Positions 1 to 7,714 of a stretch of 64,000 bases of DNA are shown here, in pieces. Made by a program: the position numbers and the translations under genes. The DNA is taken from positions 1,240,001 through 1,304,000 of the forward strand of contig NZ_AP025514.1 in assembly GCF_024347655.1 (NCBI RefSeq), in the 5' to 3' direction. Positions within the stretch are counted from its first letter, which is position 1. Each line of letters opens with the position of its first letter. The notes under the pieces were generated by a model. It saw only the letters and a list, made by a program, of their open reading frames with translations, ran no database searches and had not been told where the DNA came from. This DNA comes from Vibrio toranzoniae (GTDB taxonomy: Bacteria; Pseudomonadota; Gammaproteobacteria; Enterobacterales; Vibrionaceae).

Positions 1-699
1 TTACTGTATGCCACTGAAGGGAAAACGGACAGCAGCCAAGGTGTGATTGGCGTTTACGATGTCGCGCAAGGGTATCGTAAGGTCGCAGAGTTCACCGGTT
101 TTGGCATTGGCCCTCATGAAGTGATCGTCATGCCCGATGGTAATCTCGCGATCGGCGTTGGTGGTGTTCATACTGATGGCAGAACACCGAAAAACTTGGA
201 TTCAATGCAACCGAGCTTAAGTTATGTATCTCCTGAAGGTGTACTACTTGAGCAAGTGGAGCTGTTGGACAAGAAGCTAAGCATTCGACACTTAGCCCAT
301 GATGGTGCTGAAACCGTGCTTTGTGGCCAGCAATATCGTGGTGAGCCAGATGAGTATCCTTCGCTTTTGGCGATGCATACTAAAGGCGGGCAGTTTGAAT
401 CACTGAACGCAGAACCAGAACAATGGGCAAGGTTCAATCACTACATCGCCAGCATTGCGGCGTCAGATGACTGGATTATTGCGACCTCACCACGAGGGAA
501 TTGCTACGGTATTTGGTCTAAAGAGACGAAAGAATTAGTAGAACTCTCTGCGCTGTCGGATGCTTCTGGTGCAGTGCTGCTTGATGGAGAGTTTCGACTT
601 AGCTCTGGGGCGGGTAATGTGATTAGCCAACGTACACCTTATCAAAAGTCGACACAGCAGTCGCCCATCCAGTGGGATAATCATTGGAGCTCTATCTGA
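1..699 (+). CDS. DUF1513 family protein, 5' end cut by window
   Basis: The reading frame is open from base 1, so the true start lies upstream of the window and only the C-terminal part is present (232 codons to the TGA at 697-699). The visible part reads as a beta-propeller-like DUF1513 protein: Tyr-Ala-Thr-Glu, then GVIGVYD, then a G-PHEV-MPDG strand pattern, and later LSIRHLAHDG and a second propeller-like block. DUF1513 proteins are exported and usually encoded with imelysin-type lipoproteins and di-heme peroxidase-like proteins thought to act in iron handling; those partners would lie upstream and cannot be checked here. Family assignment is by pattern recognition; molecular function is unknown. 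Confidence 0.75.
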   Translation, partial: LLYATEGKTDSSQGVIGVYDVAQGYRKVAEFTGFGIGPHEVIVMPDGNLAIGVGGVHTDGRTPKNLDSMQPSLSYVSPEGVLLEQVELLDKKLSIRHLAHDGAETVLCGQQYRGEPDEYPSLLAMHTKGGQFESLNAEPEQWARFNHYIASIAASDDWIIATSPRGNCYGIWSKETKELVELSALSDASGAVLLDGEFRLSSGAGNVISQRTPYQKSTQQSPIQWDNHWSSI

Positions 700-779
700 T
701 TTATATCGCCTCGTAAAAATAACATGCTCACTCCGATTTTTTTGCCATACTTATTGGATGATAGGAAATGGAGTGAAGC

Positions 780-2318
780 ATGTTCGCGAAATACTTCTGT
801 GGATTGTTGGCGTTAGTTTCTGTGCATGCATGGAGCTATACGAGTTCTGACGAGAGTCGATTTATACCGGCTGATTCAGAGCTCTCTTTTATGCTGATTT
901 ATCCAGAACTCACCCAAAGTATTTATCAAGACTCTTCTCTTCCTATTCTTTGGGATTCACCTGAACTTGTTAAAGCGTTTGAATTTCAGCTGTCGCTTTT
1001 AGAGCAAGCGCAAATGGCCCCCCTTTTTGATCGACAACTTAAGCAAATCCGTCAATATCAATCTCGAGGTCAATGGCAAGAGTTAGACATCTTACTCACC
1101 GACACCTTTATCTATTACTTAAGCTACGTTGAAAACGCGCCACTAGCCGGTAAGGCGTGGTACTTTTCAGGTAAATTGCATTCTAAGCTGCCAGCGCCTT
1201 CCCCTCATATTCTTATGAGATTAAAAAGCAGTGTAGCCGATGATTATTTGTTAGAAATGGTGCTGTCTTACGCGCCTCCTGTTGGTAACTTCGATCAATT
1301 TAAGGCGACTTACTCTGTCCTAAAAACTGCTTCTGAACTCTCTATTGATCGATATAAACAAAAGGGTTTGAAACGGTTGGGGGACTTGATTTCAAACAAA
1401 ACCGTTCTCGTGGAGCGCATAGCTTTAGTGGGTGTCGACACATCAATGATTGCTGTCGATTTTCCCAAGTTTGATCACGACTTAGAAAGCGCGGTTAAGT
1501 TGTTTCAACACATGCATGGCCTGACAGCCGATGGAATTATCGGGCCTAATACGATCAAGTGGATAAACATGGGCTTCGATGATCGATTGAATGCGTTAGC
1601 CTTAAATGCAGAACGCGTTCGCTTGTGGCCAAGAAATAGAGACTCTCTCATTGTGGTGAATGTTCCGAGCTTTGATATGAAGTATTGGGAGGGTGGCGAA
1701 GAGGTGTTTGAGTCCAAAGTCGTCGTAGGCAGAAAGTCGCGAAAAACACCACTTTTAGAGATAAACCTAGATTCGGTCATCCTAAACCCGACTTGGAATG
1801 TGCCATGGAAAATCATGGTGAAAGACATCCTGCCCAAGGTAAAAGCGGATGAAAGCTACCTAGAAACGCACAACTTCCAAGTGATTGACGGTTGGCGCAC
1901 TATGGAGACGGTCGATACCACAGAGATCGATTGGCAGACCATCAATTTTAACTCGTTTCCATATCGCATGCGTCAACAGGCTGGATCGAGTAATGCATTA
2001 GGTTTGTATAAATTTAATACTCCTAATAAACGAGCGATCTATTTGCACGATACGCCAAGTAAAAGCCTGTTCAATAGTGACTCCCGTGCCTATAGCTCAG
2101 GCTGTATACGTGTCGAGTATGCGGAACAACTAGCAAAGTTGTTGTTTGCAACTAAGGTAAGAAAAGTTCCCAATCAGAGCTATGAGCTTGCTCCTAACAC
2201 TAAGGTTCGTCTCAGAAAGAGGATTCCGGTACATATCATCTATCAAACCGTGTTGTTTGAAGAGGAGGGGATCCAATACCGTAGTGACATCTATCAATAC
2301 GACAAAGAGGGCGGTTGA
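780..2318 (+). CDS. ldtD: L,D-transpeptidase, YcbB/LdtD type
   Basis: Periplasmic enzyme that forms 3-3 (mDAP-mDAP) crosslinks in peptidoglycan by a cysteine mechanism. The 512-residue product starts with a signal peptide (about residues 1-19), has a peptidoglycan-binding helical segment around 230-262 (LFQHMHGLTADGIIGPNT) and a YkuD catalytic domain with His423 (YLHDTP) and the signature SSGCIRVE containing the nucleophile Cys442. It is about 100 residues shorter than the E. coli enzyme (about 615), mainly N-terminally. It is followed by mepK and gloC, the same order as E. coli ycbB-ycbK-ycbL, which supports the assignment. The ATG at 780 has a GGAG about 8 bases upstream. Confidence 0.9.
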   Translation: MFAKYFCGLLALVSVHAWSYTSSDESRFIPADSELSFMLIYPELTQSIYQDSSLPILWDSPELVKAFEFQLSLLEQAQMAPLFDRQLKQIRQYQSRGQWQELDILLTDTFIYYLSYVENAPLAGKAWYFSGKLHSKLPAPSPHILMRLKSSVADDYLLEMVLSYAPPVGNFDQFKATYSVLKTASELSIDRYKQKGLKRLGDLISNKTVLVERIALVGVDTSMIAVDFPKFDHDLESAVKLFQHMHGLTADGIIGPNTIKWINMGFDDRLNALALNAERVRLWPRNRDSLIVVNVPSFDMKYWEGGEEVFESKVVVGRKSRKTPLLEINLDSVILNPTWNVPWKIMVKDILPKVKADESYLETHNFQVIDGWRTMETVDTTEIDWQTINFNSFPYRMRQQAGSSNALGLYKFNTPNKRAIYLHDTPSKSLFNSDSRAYSSGCIRVEYAEQLAKLLFATKVRKVPNQSYELAPNTKVRLRKRIPVHIIYQTVLFEEEGIQYRSDIYQYDKEGG

Positions 2319-2517
2319 TTCAAATCTGATTAGAAAAGGCGATATTGACCAAAAAATGACAACGTCGATTCTATTGATAAAATTATAATGTGTATCAATA
2401 ACTAACGTTTAAAAGGTTAGAGTTACTGGCCTTTTGGTGCGTTTTTGTACGTTGACGCAACAATTTTCATTATGTATCGTGCGTTTTTTGTTCGATATAA
2501 TTGGATTTTCTTGCTGT

Positions 2518-3066
2518 ATGTCTCAAAGTTTATTTTCTCGCCGTCAGTTTTTGGCTTACGCTGGTGGTACTGCTGTTATAGCTTCAATCACTCCTTCTAT
2601 TGCTTTTGCTTCGTACCCAGATCGACCAAGAACGATTAGTATGAATAACCTTCACACCGGTGAGAGATTAGAAACTTGTTATTTCGATGGCACTAATTAT
2701 GTTGGTGATGAGATGGCTCGCCTAAGCAAATTATGTCGTGATTTCCGCCGAAACGAGATTCACCCAATGGATAAGAATCTATTTGATCAAATAACTCAGA
2801 TTCAAAATGTCCTAGGTATTCAAAAAGAAGTTCAAATTATTTCTGGCTACCGCTCTCCAGCGACGAATGAAGCGTTACGTTCTAAGTCGAGTGGTGTGGC
2901 GAAGAAGAGCTACCACATGTTAGGCAAAGCGATCGATTTTCGTATTGATGGTGTGGATTTGAAAGAGTTGAGAGACGTAGCTAAAAGCTTAAATGCAGGT
3001 GGTGTGGGTTATTATGCGCGTAGCAACTTTATCCATATTGATACTGGTCCAGTACGCAGCTGGTAG
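2518..3066 (+). CDS. mepK: Murein endopeptidase MepK (YcbK, peptidase M15 family)
   Basis: Zinc endopeptidase of the DUF882/M15 family; the E. coli enzyme cleaves mDAP-mDAP crosslinks, exactly the bond made by LdtD encoded just upstream. I start at the ATG at 2518 rather than at upstream non-ATG codons because this gives 182 residues, the usual length, and places a twin-arginine signal (SRRQFL at residues 7-12, hydrophobic run to about 31) at the N-terminus. Zinc ligands are visible as His133 and Asp140 (SYHMLGKAID) and His173 (FIHID). Export by Tat is inferred from the SRRxFL motif. The 200-base gap from ldtD suggests it may have its own promoter. Confidence 0.92.
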   Translation: MSQSLFSRRQFLAYAGGTAVIASITPSIAFASYPDRPRTISMNNLHTGERLETCYFDGTNYVGDEMARLSKLCRDFRRNEIHPMDKNLFDQITQIQNVLGIQKEVQIISGYRSPATNEALRSKSSGVAKKSYHMLGKAIDFRIDGVDLKELRDVAKSLNAGGVGYYARSNFIHIDTGPVRSW

Positions 3067-3166
3067 AGCTAAGCTTAGTGGAAGAGCGATACGGTAGACA
3101 CTTGTCAAAGTAGACATCCAATGTCATAGTTTGCCCAAATTTCAGTTTGCCCTCTAAGGTTTGTAT

Positions 3167-3820
3167 ATGTCTCTTAAGTATCAAGTTGTACCTGTTACCT
3201 CTTTTTCTCAAAACTGCTCGATTGTATGGTGTGATGAAACCATGGAAGGCATCGTCGTCGATCCGGGCGGTGATGTTCAACAATTAGCGGCTATCATCGA
3301 AGAACTAGGTGTTAAGGTGGTGAACTTGGTATTGACGCACGGTCACTTAGATCATGTCGGCGGCACTGTACCCCTTGCTGAGATCTTGAAGGTTAATATT
3401 GTTGGTCCACACAAGGCAGATAATTTTTGGCTTCAAGGCCTAGAGAATCAAAGCCAGATGTTTGGTTTCCCTCTGTGTAAAGCCTTTGAACCAAATACTT
3501 GGCTAGATGAGGGTGACAAAGTGACTTTTGGTCACCAAGTTATCGATGTGTTCCACACTCCGGGCCACACACCTGGCCACGTTGTACTGTTCAGTGAGCA
3601 AGCTCGTCTAGCATTCGTTGGTGATGTGTTGTTTAACGGTGCGATTGGCCGTACTGATTTCCCTCAAGGGGATTTCAACACGCTGATTGCTTCAATCAAA
3701 ACTAAGCTTTGGCCGTTAGGCAATGACGTAACATTTGTTCCAGGTCATGGCCCTGAATCTACATTTGGTCGTGAGCGCGCATCTAATCCGTTCGTCGCGG
3801 ATGAAATGCCTCTATACTAA
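3167..3820 (+). CDS. gloC: MBL-fold hydrolase GloC/YcbL (glyoxalase II-like)
   Basis: Cytosolic metallo-beta-lactamase-fold hydrolase of the YcbL family; the E. coli and Salmonella proteins have glyoxalase II (S-lactoylglutathione hydrolase) activity. The 217-residue product contains the metal motif THGHLDH (HxHxDH) near residue 55, GHTPGH near 130 and the GDVLF and PGHGP metal ligands later. The ATG at 3167 is preferred over a TTG six bases upstream because TAAGG (3155-3159) is properly spaced for it. Third gene of the conserved ldtD-mepK-gloC set; the link to cell-wall enzymes is by synteny only. Confidence 0.9.
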   Translation: MSLKYQVVPVTSFSQNCSIVWCDETMEGIVVDPGGDVQQLAAIIEELGVKVVNLVLTHGHLDHVGGTVPLAEILKVNIVGPHKADNFWLQGLENQSQMFGFPLCKAFEPNTWLDEGDKVTFGHQVIDVFHTPGHTPGHVVLFSEQARLAFVGDVLFNGAIGRTDFPQGDFNTLIASIKTKLWPLGNDVTFVPGHGPESTFGRERASNPFVADEMPLY

Positions 3821-3873
3821 TTAAGTCTTTGATTGACAGTCGATTATTCGTGCTGTTCGATTGATTGAAAAGG

Positions 3874-3905
3874 AAGCTTAGTTTTTTGAAAGCTAAGCTT
3901 TTTTA
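3874..3905 (+). terminator. Rho-independent terminator after gloC
   Basis: Perfect 8-bp arms AAGCTTAG (3874-3881) and CTAAGCTT (3893-3900), 11-base loop, followed by a T run. It sits between convergent gloC and the DUF2982 gene. Confidence 0.8.
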
Positions 3906-3939
3906 TTACGTGTTTGTTTTAATCTCAAACGTGTTCACT

Positions 3940-4740
3940 TTAATCAGAAAGCCGCTCAGCGGCAGCCAAGTAGCGTCGAGCTAATCCAATAAACTCTTCT
4001 CCACTCATATCCAAATCTTGAGTTGATATGAAAATATCATAACCGTGGAAACTTCTTTGGTACTTCATCCTATTCGCAAGCATTGCCTGTAACCCAGAAT
4101 AGTTTTTAATGACTGTGTTTTGATTCTTCGGTTCATTGGATGAATCAGAGCTAGTCTGTGTTTGGCTATCGCTGAAGCTAACTTCGTCAGTATTTTGTGA
4201 TTCTTTATATTGGCTCAGTTCAACACAACCATTTTCAGTACAGCGAGTGTGGTAATGCGATGAGTCGAGCACTATATCCTCAAAGTTTGACTCTTTACCC
4301 GCTTGTTTAGCTCCTAGGTACAAAAGTGCTCGTTGGCTCAGTAATAACTCACAAGTGATCTTTGGGCAGATAGAGTCAAGATAGGGCGAGTAATCCTTAA
4401 TCTTAATACCGACCCAAGGTAAAGGTTGGTGCCACCCTTCTTGTTCATAAGTACAAAGGCCAATTTTTTGAATGTTGCGCCATTGTAAAACCCAACCACC
4501 TTTATAAAAGTGTTGCTGAAAATGAGTTGGAGTGAGTGTAAGCATCACTCTACTTCGCAGCATTAAATAATACCCAGTCCCCAGAAGAACAATAATACAA
4601 AATGCGCCGACGATTAGTAGCTTTGCATTATCGCTGTATAGAGCAACGATTAAGCAAATGAAACCCAAGGTAACAGCGATAATTCGGTACGAGCGTGTGA
4701 ATGAAGGTAAAGATAAATTTGTAAGGTGACGAGTGTCCAT
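3940..4740 (-). CDS. DUF2982 family membrane protein
   Basis: 266-residue protein with two adjacent transmembrane segments near the N-terminus (roughly residues 20-65, around IIAVTLGFICLIVALYS and LIVGAFCIIVLLGTGYYL) followed by a cytoplasmic PH-like or beta-rich region (LTLTPTHFQQHF, GGWVLQWRNIQKIG) and a polar Ser/Gln-rich linker around 185-205. It matches the DUF2982 family, found in Vibrio and relatives and without known function. The ATG at 4740 is the first ATG; codons before it in the same frame are TTG/GTG. I see no strong ribosome-binding site. It converges with gloC and is divergent from the small gene at 4961. Confidence 0.75.
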   Translation of the reverse strand: MDTRHLTNLSLPSFTRSYRIIAVTLGFICLIVALYSDNAKLLIVGAFCIIVLLGTGYYLMLRSRVMLTLTPTHFQQHFYKGGWVLQWRNIQKIGLCTYEQEGWHQPLPWVGIKIKDYSPYLDSICPKITCELLLSQRALLYLGAKQAGKESNFEDIVLDSSHYHTRCTENGCVELSQYKESQNTDEVSFSDSQTQTSSDSSNEPKNQNTVIKNYSGLQAMLANRMKYQRSFHGYDIFISTQDLDMSGEEFIGLARRYLAAAERLSD

Positions 4741-4960
4741 AGGCAACACCAAGTTTTCATATTTTTGTCTGGATGGATAACCAGTATATATGACCCTGAA
4801 TTAATAAGTCGATGTTTAAATAATAGACTCTAGTAGACAATATCGGTATTTTTCGTCGACTTTCGACGCTTCACTCTACAAATAGTTCCTGTTTTTTGGT
4901 ATAAATCGCGCTTCAAATTTTCACCACTGCGATAAGAGCAGTGAACTGGAGAAATATTCA

Positions 4961-5353
4961 ATGAGACTTGCTCATAAGCGTAAGGTGCAGGCTAAACTGC
5001 AGAAACGCATTAAAGCGGCTGTAGTAAACGCAGTGGCAACGCCTAAAACAGCGAAGCCTGTCGCAGAGAAAGTGGTAGCAGAAAAACCTGTAGCATCAAA
5101 ACCAGCGGTAGAGAAAACAGTAGCAGCAACTAAAGACGTCGCTGTCGCACTGACTCCTAAGCAACAACAAGTTCTAGATATCGTTGTTAGCAATGCTGAT
5201 GGCATTAACCCTAAAGGTATCGGTCTAAAAGCTGGTCAAGAAGACGCGAAAGCAGCTTCATGGGCAACAGGCGCATTGAAAAAACTTCTTGAAGAAAACC
5301 TAGTAGCGAAAGAACAGCTAGCAGGTAACAAGGTTATCTACAAAGCTATCTGA
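4961..5353 (+). CDS. Small Lys/Ala-rich protein with possible winged-helix C-terminus
   Basis: 130 residues in two parts. Residues 1-60 are very basic and low in complexity (Lys, Ala, Val, Pro; repeated AEK-VA-KPV units), like histone H1 or other nucleic-acid-binding tails. Residues about 64-130 (TPKQQQVLDIV...GINPKGIGLKAGQ...ATGALKKLLEENLV...GNKVIYKAI) look like a compact winged-helix domain ending in a short beta hairpin. ATG at 4961 with TGGAG nine bases upstream; own terminator at 5390. A nucleic-acid-binding role is inferred from composition and fold pattern only; I do not recognise a named family. Confidence 0.7.
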   Translation: MRLAHKRKVQAKLQKRIKAAVVNAVATPKTAKPVAEKVVAEKPVASKPAVEKTVAATKDVAVALTPKQQQVLDIVVSNADGINPKGIGLKAGQEDAKAASWATGALKKLLEENLVAKEQLAGNKVIYKAI

Positions 5354-5389
5354 TCCCTTAGGATTATATTCGCTTCGTTAAGTTTTTAA

Positions 5390-5412
5390 GCCTCGATCAT
5401 CGAGGCTTTTTT
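5390..5412 (+). terminator. Rho-independent terminator
   Basis: GCCTCGAT/ATCGAGGC-type hairpin at 5390-5406 followed by six T. It ends the transcript of the small basic protein gene. Confidence 0.85.
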
Positions 5413-5709
5413 GTATCTGAAGAATCGTGCCAAACTCAGTTTTACAGCTTCACATCTCATCTTTTGCTCTTCGAAAATGATTCCCTTGTCTGACGTTCAT
5501 GCGCTTTATTAGCAAGTATTAAAGTAGGGCGTCTGTAGTGATAAATCGCTGGTTGATATCCCCAGAATGTAGCAACGAATTGATTCTTATCACGCAATGG
5601 GAATCAATTGTTAATTTCGGCTCAATAGATCTACTTAAGTATTTATCAATAAGCACTCTTCTCGTGAATAAAGTGAGTCCTTTAAAATCGACATCTCTCA
5701 ATGATCTCC

Positions 5710-5725
5710 TACGTAGTTCTACGTA
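5710..5725. promoter_or_regulatory. Palindromic operator candidate TACGTAG-TT-CTACGTA
   Basis: Perfect 7-bp inverted repeat with a 2-base spacer, 144 bases upstream of the TRAP binding-protein start. Size and symmetry suit a dimeric LuxR/NarL-type response regulator such as the one encoded at 10451-11089 in the same gene set. Which protein binds is an inference. Confidence 0.5.
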
Positions 5726-5825
5726 ATCCTTTGGTCTAATACGCAGTTTGTGTGAGTCCGTGGTGCGTGCTCTCCCTGATATCTAGTTGCCTCATCAAGG
5801 TGCACTCTTATGTTGAATCACAAAA

Positions 5826-5846
5826 AATACTCAAAGAAAGAGTATT
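5826..5846 (+). promoter_or_regulatory. Inverted repeat in the TRAP leader
   Basis: AATACTC (5826-5832) and GAGTATT (5840-5846), perfect 7-bp arms around a 7-base A-rich spacer, ending 22 bases before the ATG at 5869 and just upstream of the AAGG ribosome-binding site. It could be a second operator or an mRNA hairpin affecting translation. Confidence 0.4.
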
Positions 5847-5868
5847 AACCCAACAAAAGGACGTGAAC

Positions 5869-6963
5869 ATGAGTCTCATTTCTAACTCCCTCACACGAGT
5901 TTTTAAAAACGTTGCGGTAACTGCAGCGGCTTGTTTAGCTTTGGTCGCTACCGGTGCAACTGCTGCTGATAAGGTTTATCGCTTGAAGCTTGCTGAAACA
6001 TGGGGACCAAACTTCCCTGTATTCGGTGACGCGACCAAGAACATGGCTGCGATGGCTGAGAAAATGTCGAATGGCCGACTGCAAATCAGAATCGATTCAG
6101 CGAACAAACACAAAGCACCACTTGGCGTTTTTGACATGGTTAAGTCTGGTCAATACGATATGGGTCACTCAGGCTCTTATTACTGGAAAGGTAAAGTTCC
6201 AAATACTCTTTACTTCACTTCTATGCCTTTTGGTATGACCCCAGCAGAGCAATACGCGTGGTTCTATCACGGTGGTGGTATGGAGTTGATGGAGCAGGTT
6301 TACTCTCCACACAACTTGATGTCATTTCCCGGCGGTAATACTGATGTTCAAATGGGCGGTTGGTTTCAAAAAGAGATCAACAGTGTCGAAGATCTACAAG
6401 GTCTGAAAATGCGCATCCCAGGCTTTGCCGGTGAGATTCTAGCAGAGCTAGGCGCTAAACCTACCAATATTGCCCCAGGAGAGCTTTACACGTCGCTAGA
6501 GCGTCGCACAATTGATGCACTAGAGTGGGTTGGTCCATCACTTGATTTACGAATGGGTTTTCACAAGATCGCGCCGTACTACTACACAGGTTGGCATGAG
6601 CCGGGTTCTGAGCTTCAATTCCTAGTAAACAAACGCACTTGGAACAAGCTTCCTGAAGACCTACAAGAAATCTTACGTGTTTCAATGCGCACCGCGGCTT
6701 ACGACATGTACACGCAAGCTACACATGAAAGTGGCAAGAACTGGGTTTCAATGAAGACAGAATACCCAGATGTACAAGTGAAAGATTTCCCACCAGAAGT
6801 AATGTCTGCATTGAAAGAAGCGAACGATCGCCTACTTGCTAAGCACGCTGAGAAAGATGCATTGGCAAAAGAAATTCAAGCTTCACAAGCTAGTTACCTA
6901 GAGCAGGTTCGCTCGTGGACGGATATTTCACACAGAGCTTACCTTAATAGCCAAGCGAAATAA
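5869..6963 (+). CDS. TRAP transporter substrate-binding protein (DctP/TakP-like)
   Basis: Periplasmic binding protein of a tripartite ATP-independent transporter, 364 residues with a signal peptide ending near ATGATAA (about residue 33). It belongs to the larger DctP subgroup typified by TakP and the so-called mannitol/chloroaromatic binding proteins: LAETWGPNFPVFGD near the N-terminus, GGNTDVQMGGWF, LKMRIPGFAGE, and DALEWVGPSLD. TakP-type proteins bind 2-oxoacids or related monocarboxylates with a cation; lactate or pyruvate-like substrates are therefore plausible but not proven. The ATG at 5869 has AAGG eight bases upstream and gives a proper signal peptide; in-frame codons further upstream do not. 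First gene of a set with DctQ and DctM. Confidence 0.9.
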   Translation: MSLISNSLTRVFKNVAVTAAACLALVATGATAADKVYRLKLAETWGPNFPVFGDATKNMAAMAEKMSNGRLQIRIDSANKHKAPLGVFDMVKSGQYDMGHSGSYYWKGKVPNTLYFTSMPFGMTPAEQYAWFYHGGGMELMEQVYSPHNLMSFPGGNTDVQMGGWFQKEINSVEDLQGLKMRIPGFAGEILAELGAKPTNIAPGELYTSLERRTIDALEWVGPSLDLRMGFHKIAPYYYTGWHEPGSELQFLVNKRTWNKLPEDLQEILRVSMRTAAYDMYTQATHESGKNWVSMKTEYPDVQVKDFPPEVMSALKEANDRLLAKHAEKDALAKEIQASQASYLEQVRSWTDISHRAYLNSQAK

Positions 6964-6986
6964 TCGACAGCTGTTGAACTAAAGCT

Positions 6987-7046
6987 AAATGAACCCAAAG
7001 TTTTTCTTGTTAGGTAACTAAGAGTGACTAAGCGGTGGGTTCATTT
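6987..7046 (+). promoter_or_regulatory. Intercistronic stem-loop between binding protein and DctQ
   Basis: Perfect 11-bp arms AAATGAACCCA (6987-6997) and TGGGTTCATTT (7036-7046) around a 38-base loop, starting 24 bases after the binding-protein stop. It could protect the upstream mRNA or partly terminate, giving more binding protein than permease, as is common in binding-protein operons. The following T run is short (TTTT). Confidence 0.5.
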
Positions 7047-7159
7047 TAACCATAATAATTAAGCGGGATAAATCCTGTAATACGCCCAAGAATCCTTTCT
7101 ACATCGAACAGCTTGTTAGCCCGCTGAGCGATGTCTTTTCAAATTCCATGGAGTCGGGA

Positions 7160-7705
7160 ATGCGAAGTCTAATTTATATTGAACGCCTATTTAATCGTAT
7201 CGGTGATGCACTGGGATGGCTTTCCAGTATGTTGTTTATTTTACTTATCGCCAACGTCGTGTATGACGTTGTCATGAGATATGCCTTCAACGATGTCTCT
7301 ATCGCCTTCCAAGAGATGGAATGGCACCTATTCTCAGCCGTTTTCTTATTAGGTGTTCCTTATGCCATCAAGGCTGGTGGTCATGTGCGAGTGGATGTGT
7401 TCTATGAACAATTGAGTTTTAAAGCCCAGGCAATTATTGATTTACTTGGCACATTTATCTTTTTGATGCCTTTCTGTTTATTGGTTGCTTGGTTTGGTAT
7501 TGATGTTGCTAAAGAGAGTTATGAATTAGGTGAGACCTCAGGCGATCCCGGCGGTCTGCCGTATCGCTGGATCATTAAAGCTATGATCCCGCTGTCATTC
7601 TTCTTAATGGCACTCAGTGGCGTCGGTTTGATCCTGCATTCATTGAACAAGATTTTTAATCCGCACCTTATCCATGCAAATAATATTCATGCAAAGAACA
7701 AGTAG
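7160..7705 (+). CDS. TRAP transporter small permease (DctQ)
   Basis: 181-residue inner-membrane protein with four hydrophobic segments (about residues 15-37, 50-65, 90-110, 133-153), the usual DctQ topology; it joins DctM to form the Na+-driven permease. I prefer the ATG at 7160 over the one at 7148 because GGAG at 7150-7153 is correctly spaced for it. A 196-base gap with a stem-loop separates it from the binding-protein gene, and DctM follows after nine bases. Confidence 0.88.
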   Translation: MRSLIYIERLFNRIGDALGWLSSMLFILLIANVVYDVVMRYAFNDVSIAFQEMEWHLFSAVFLLGVPYAIKAGGHVRVDVFYEQLSFKAQAIIDLLGTFIFLMPFCLLVAWFGIDVAKESYELGETSGDPGGLPYRWIIKAMIPLSFFLMALSGVGLILHSLNKIFNPHLIHANNIHAKNK

Positions 7706-7714
7706 AGGCTGAAC

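Larger units (their letters stand above)
5413..5868. other. Intergenic region upstream of the TRAP operon
   Basis: 456 bases with no convincing gene; short open frames on both strands lack ribosome-binding sites and coding character. It holds the two inverted repeats listed separately (5710-5725 and 5826-5846) and must contain the TRAP promoter, which I cannot place with confidence. Confidence 0.6.

Noticed and set aside
5575..5594. CRP site upstream of the TRAP operon (TTGATTCTTATCACG)
   Set aside because: One half-site is acceptable but the overall match is weak and far from the gene.
5519..5726. Two overlapping frames (60-62 codons) on opposite strands upstream of the TRAP genes
   Set aside because: Mutual overlap, no ribosome-binding site, and the region is best explained as promoter DNA.
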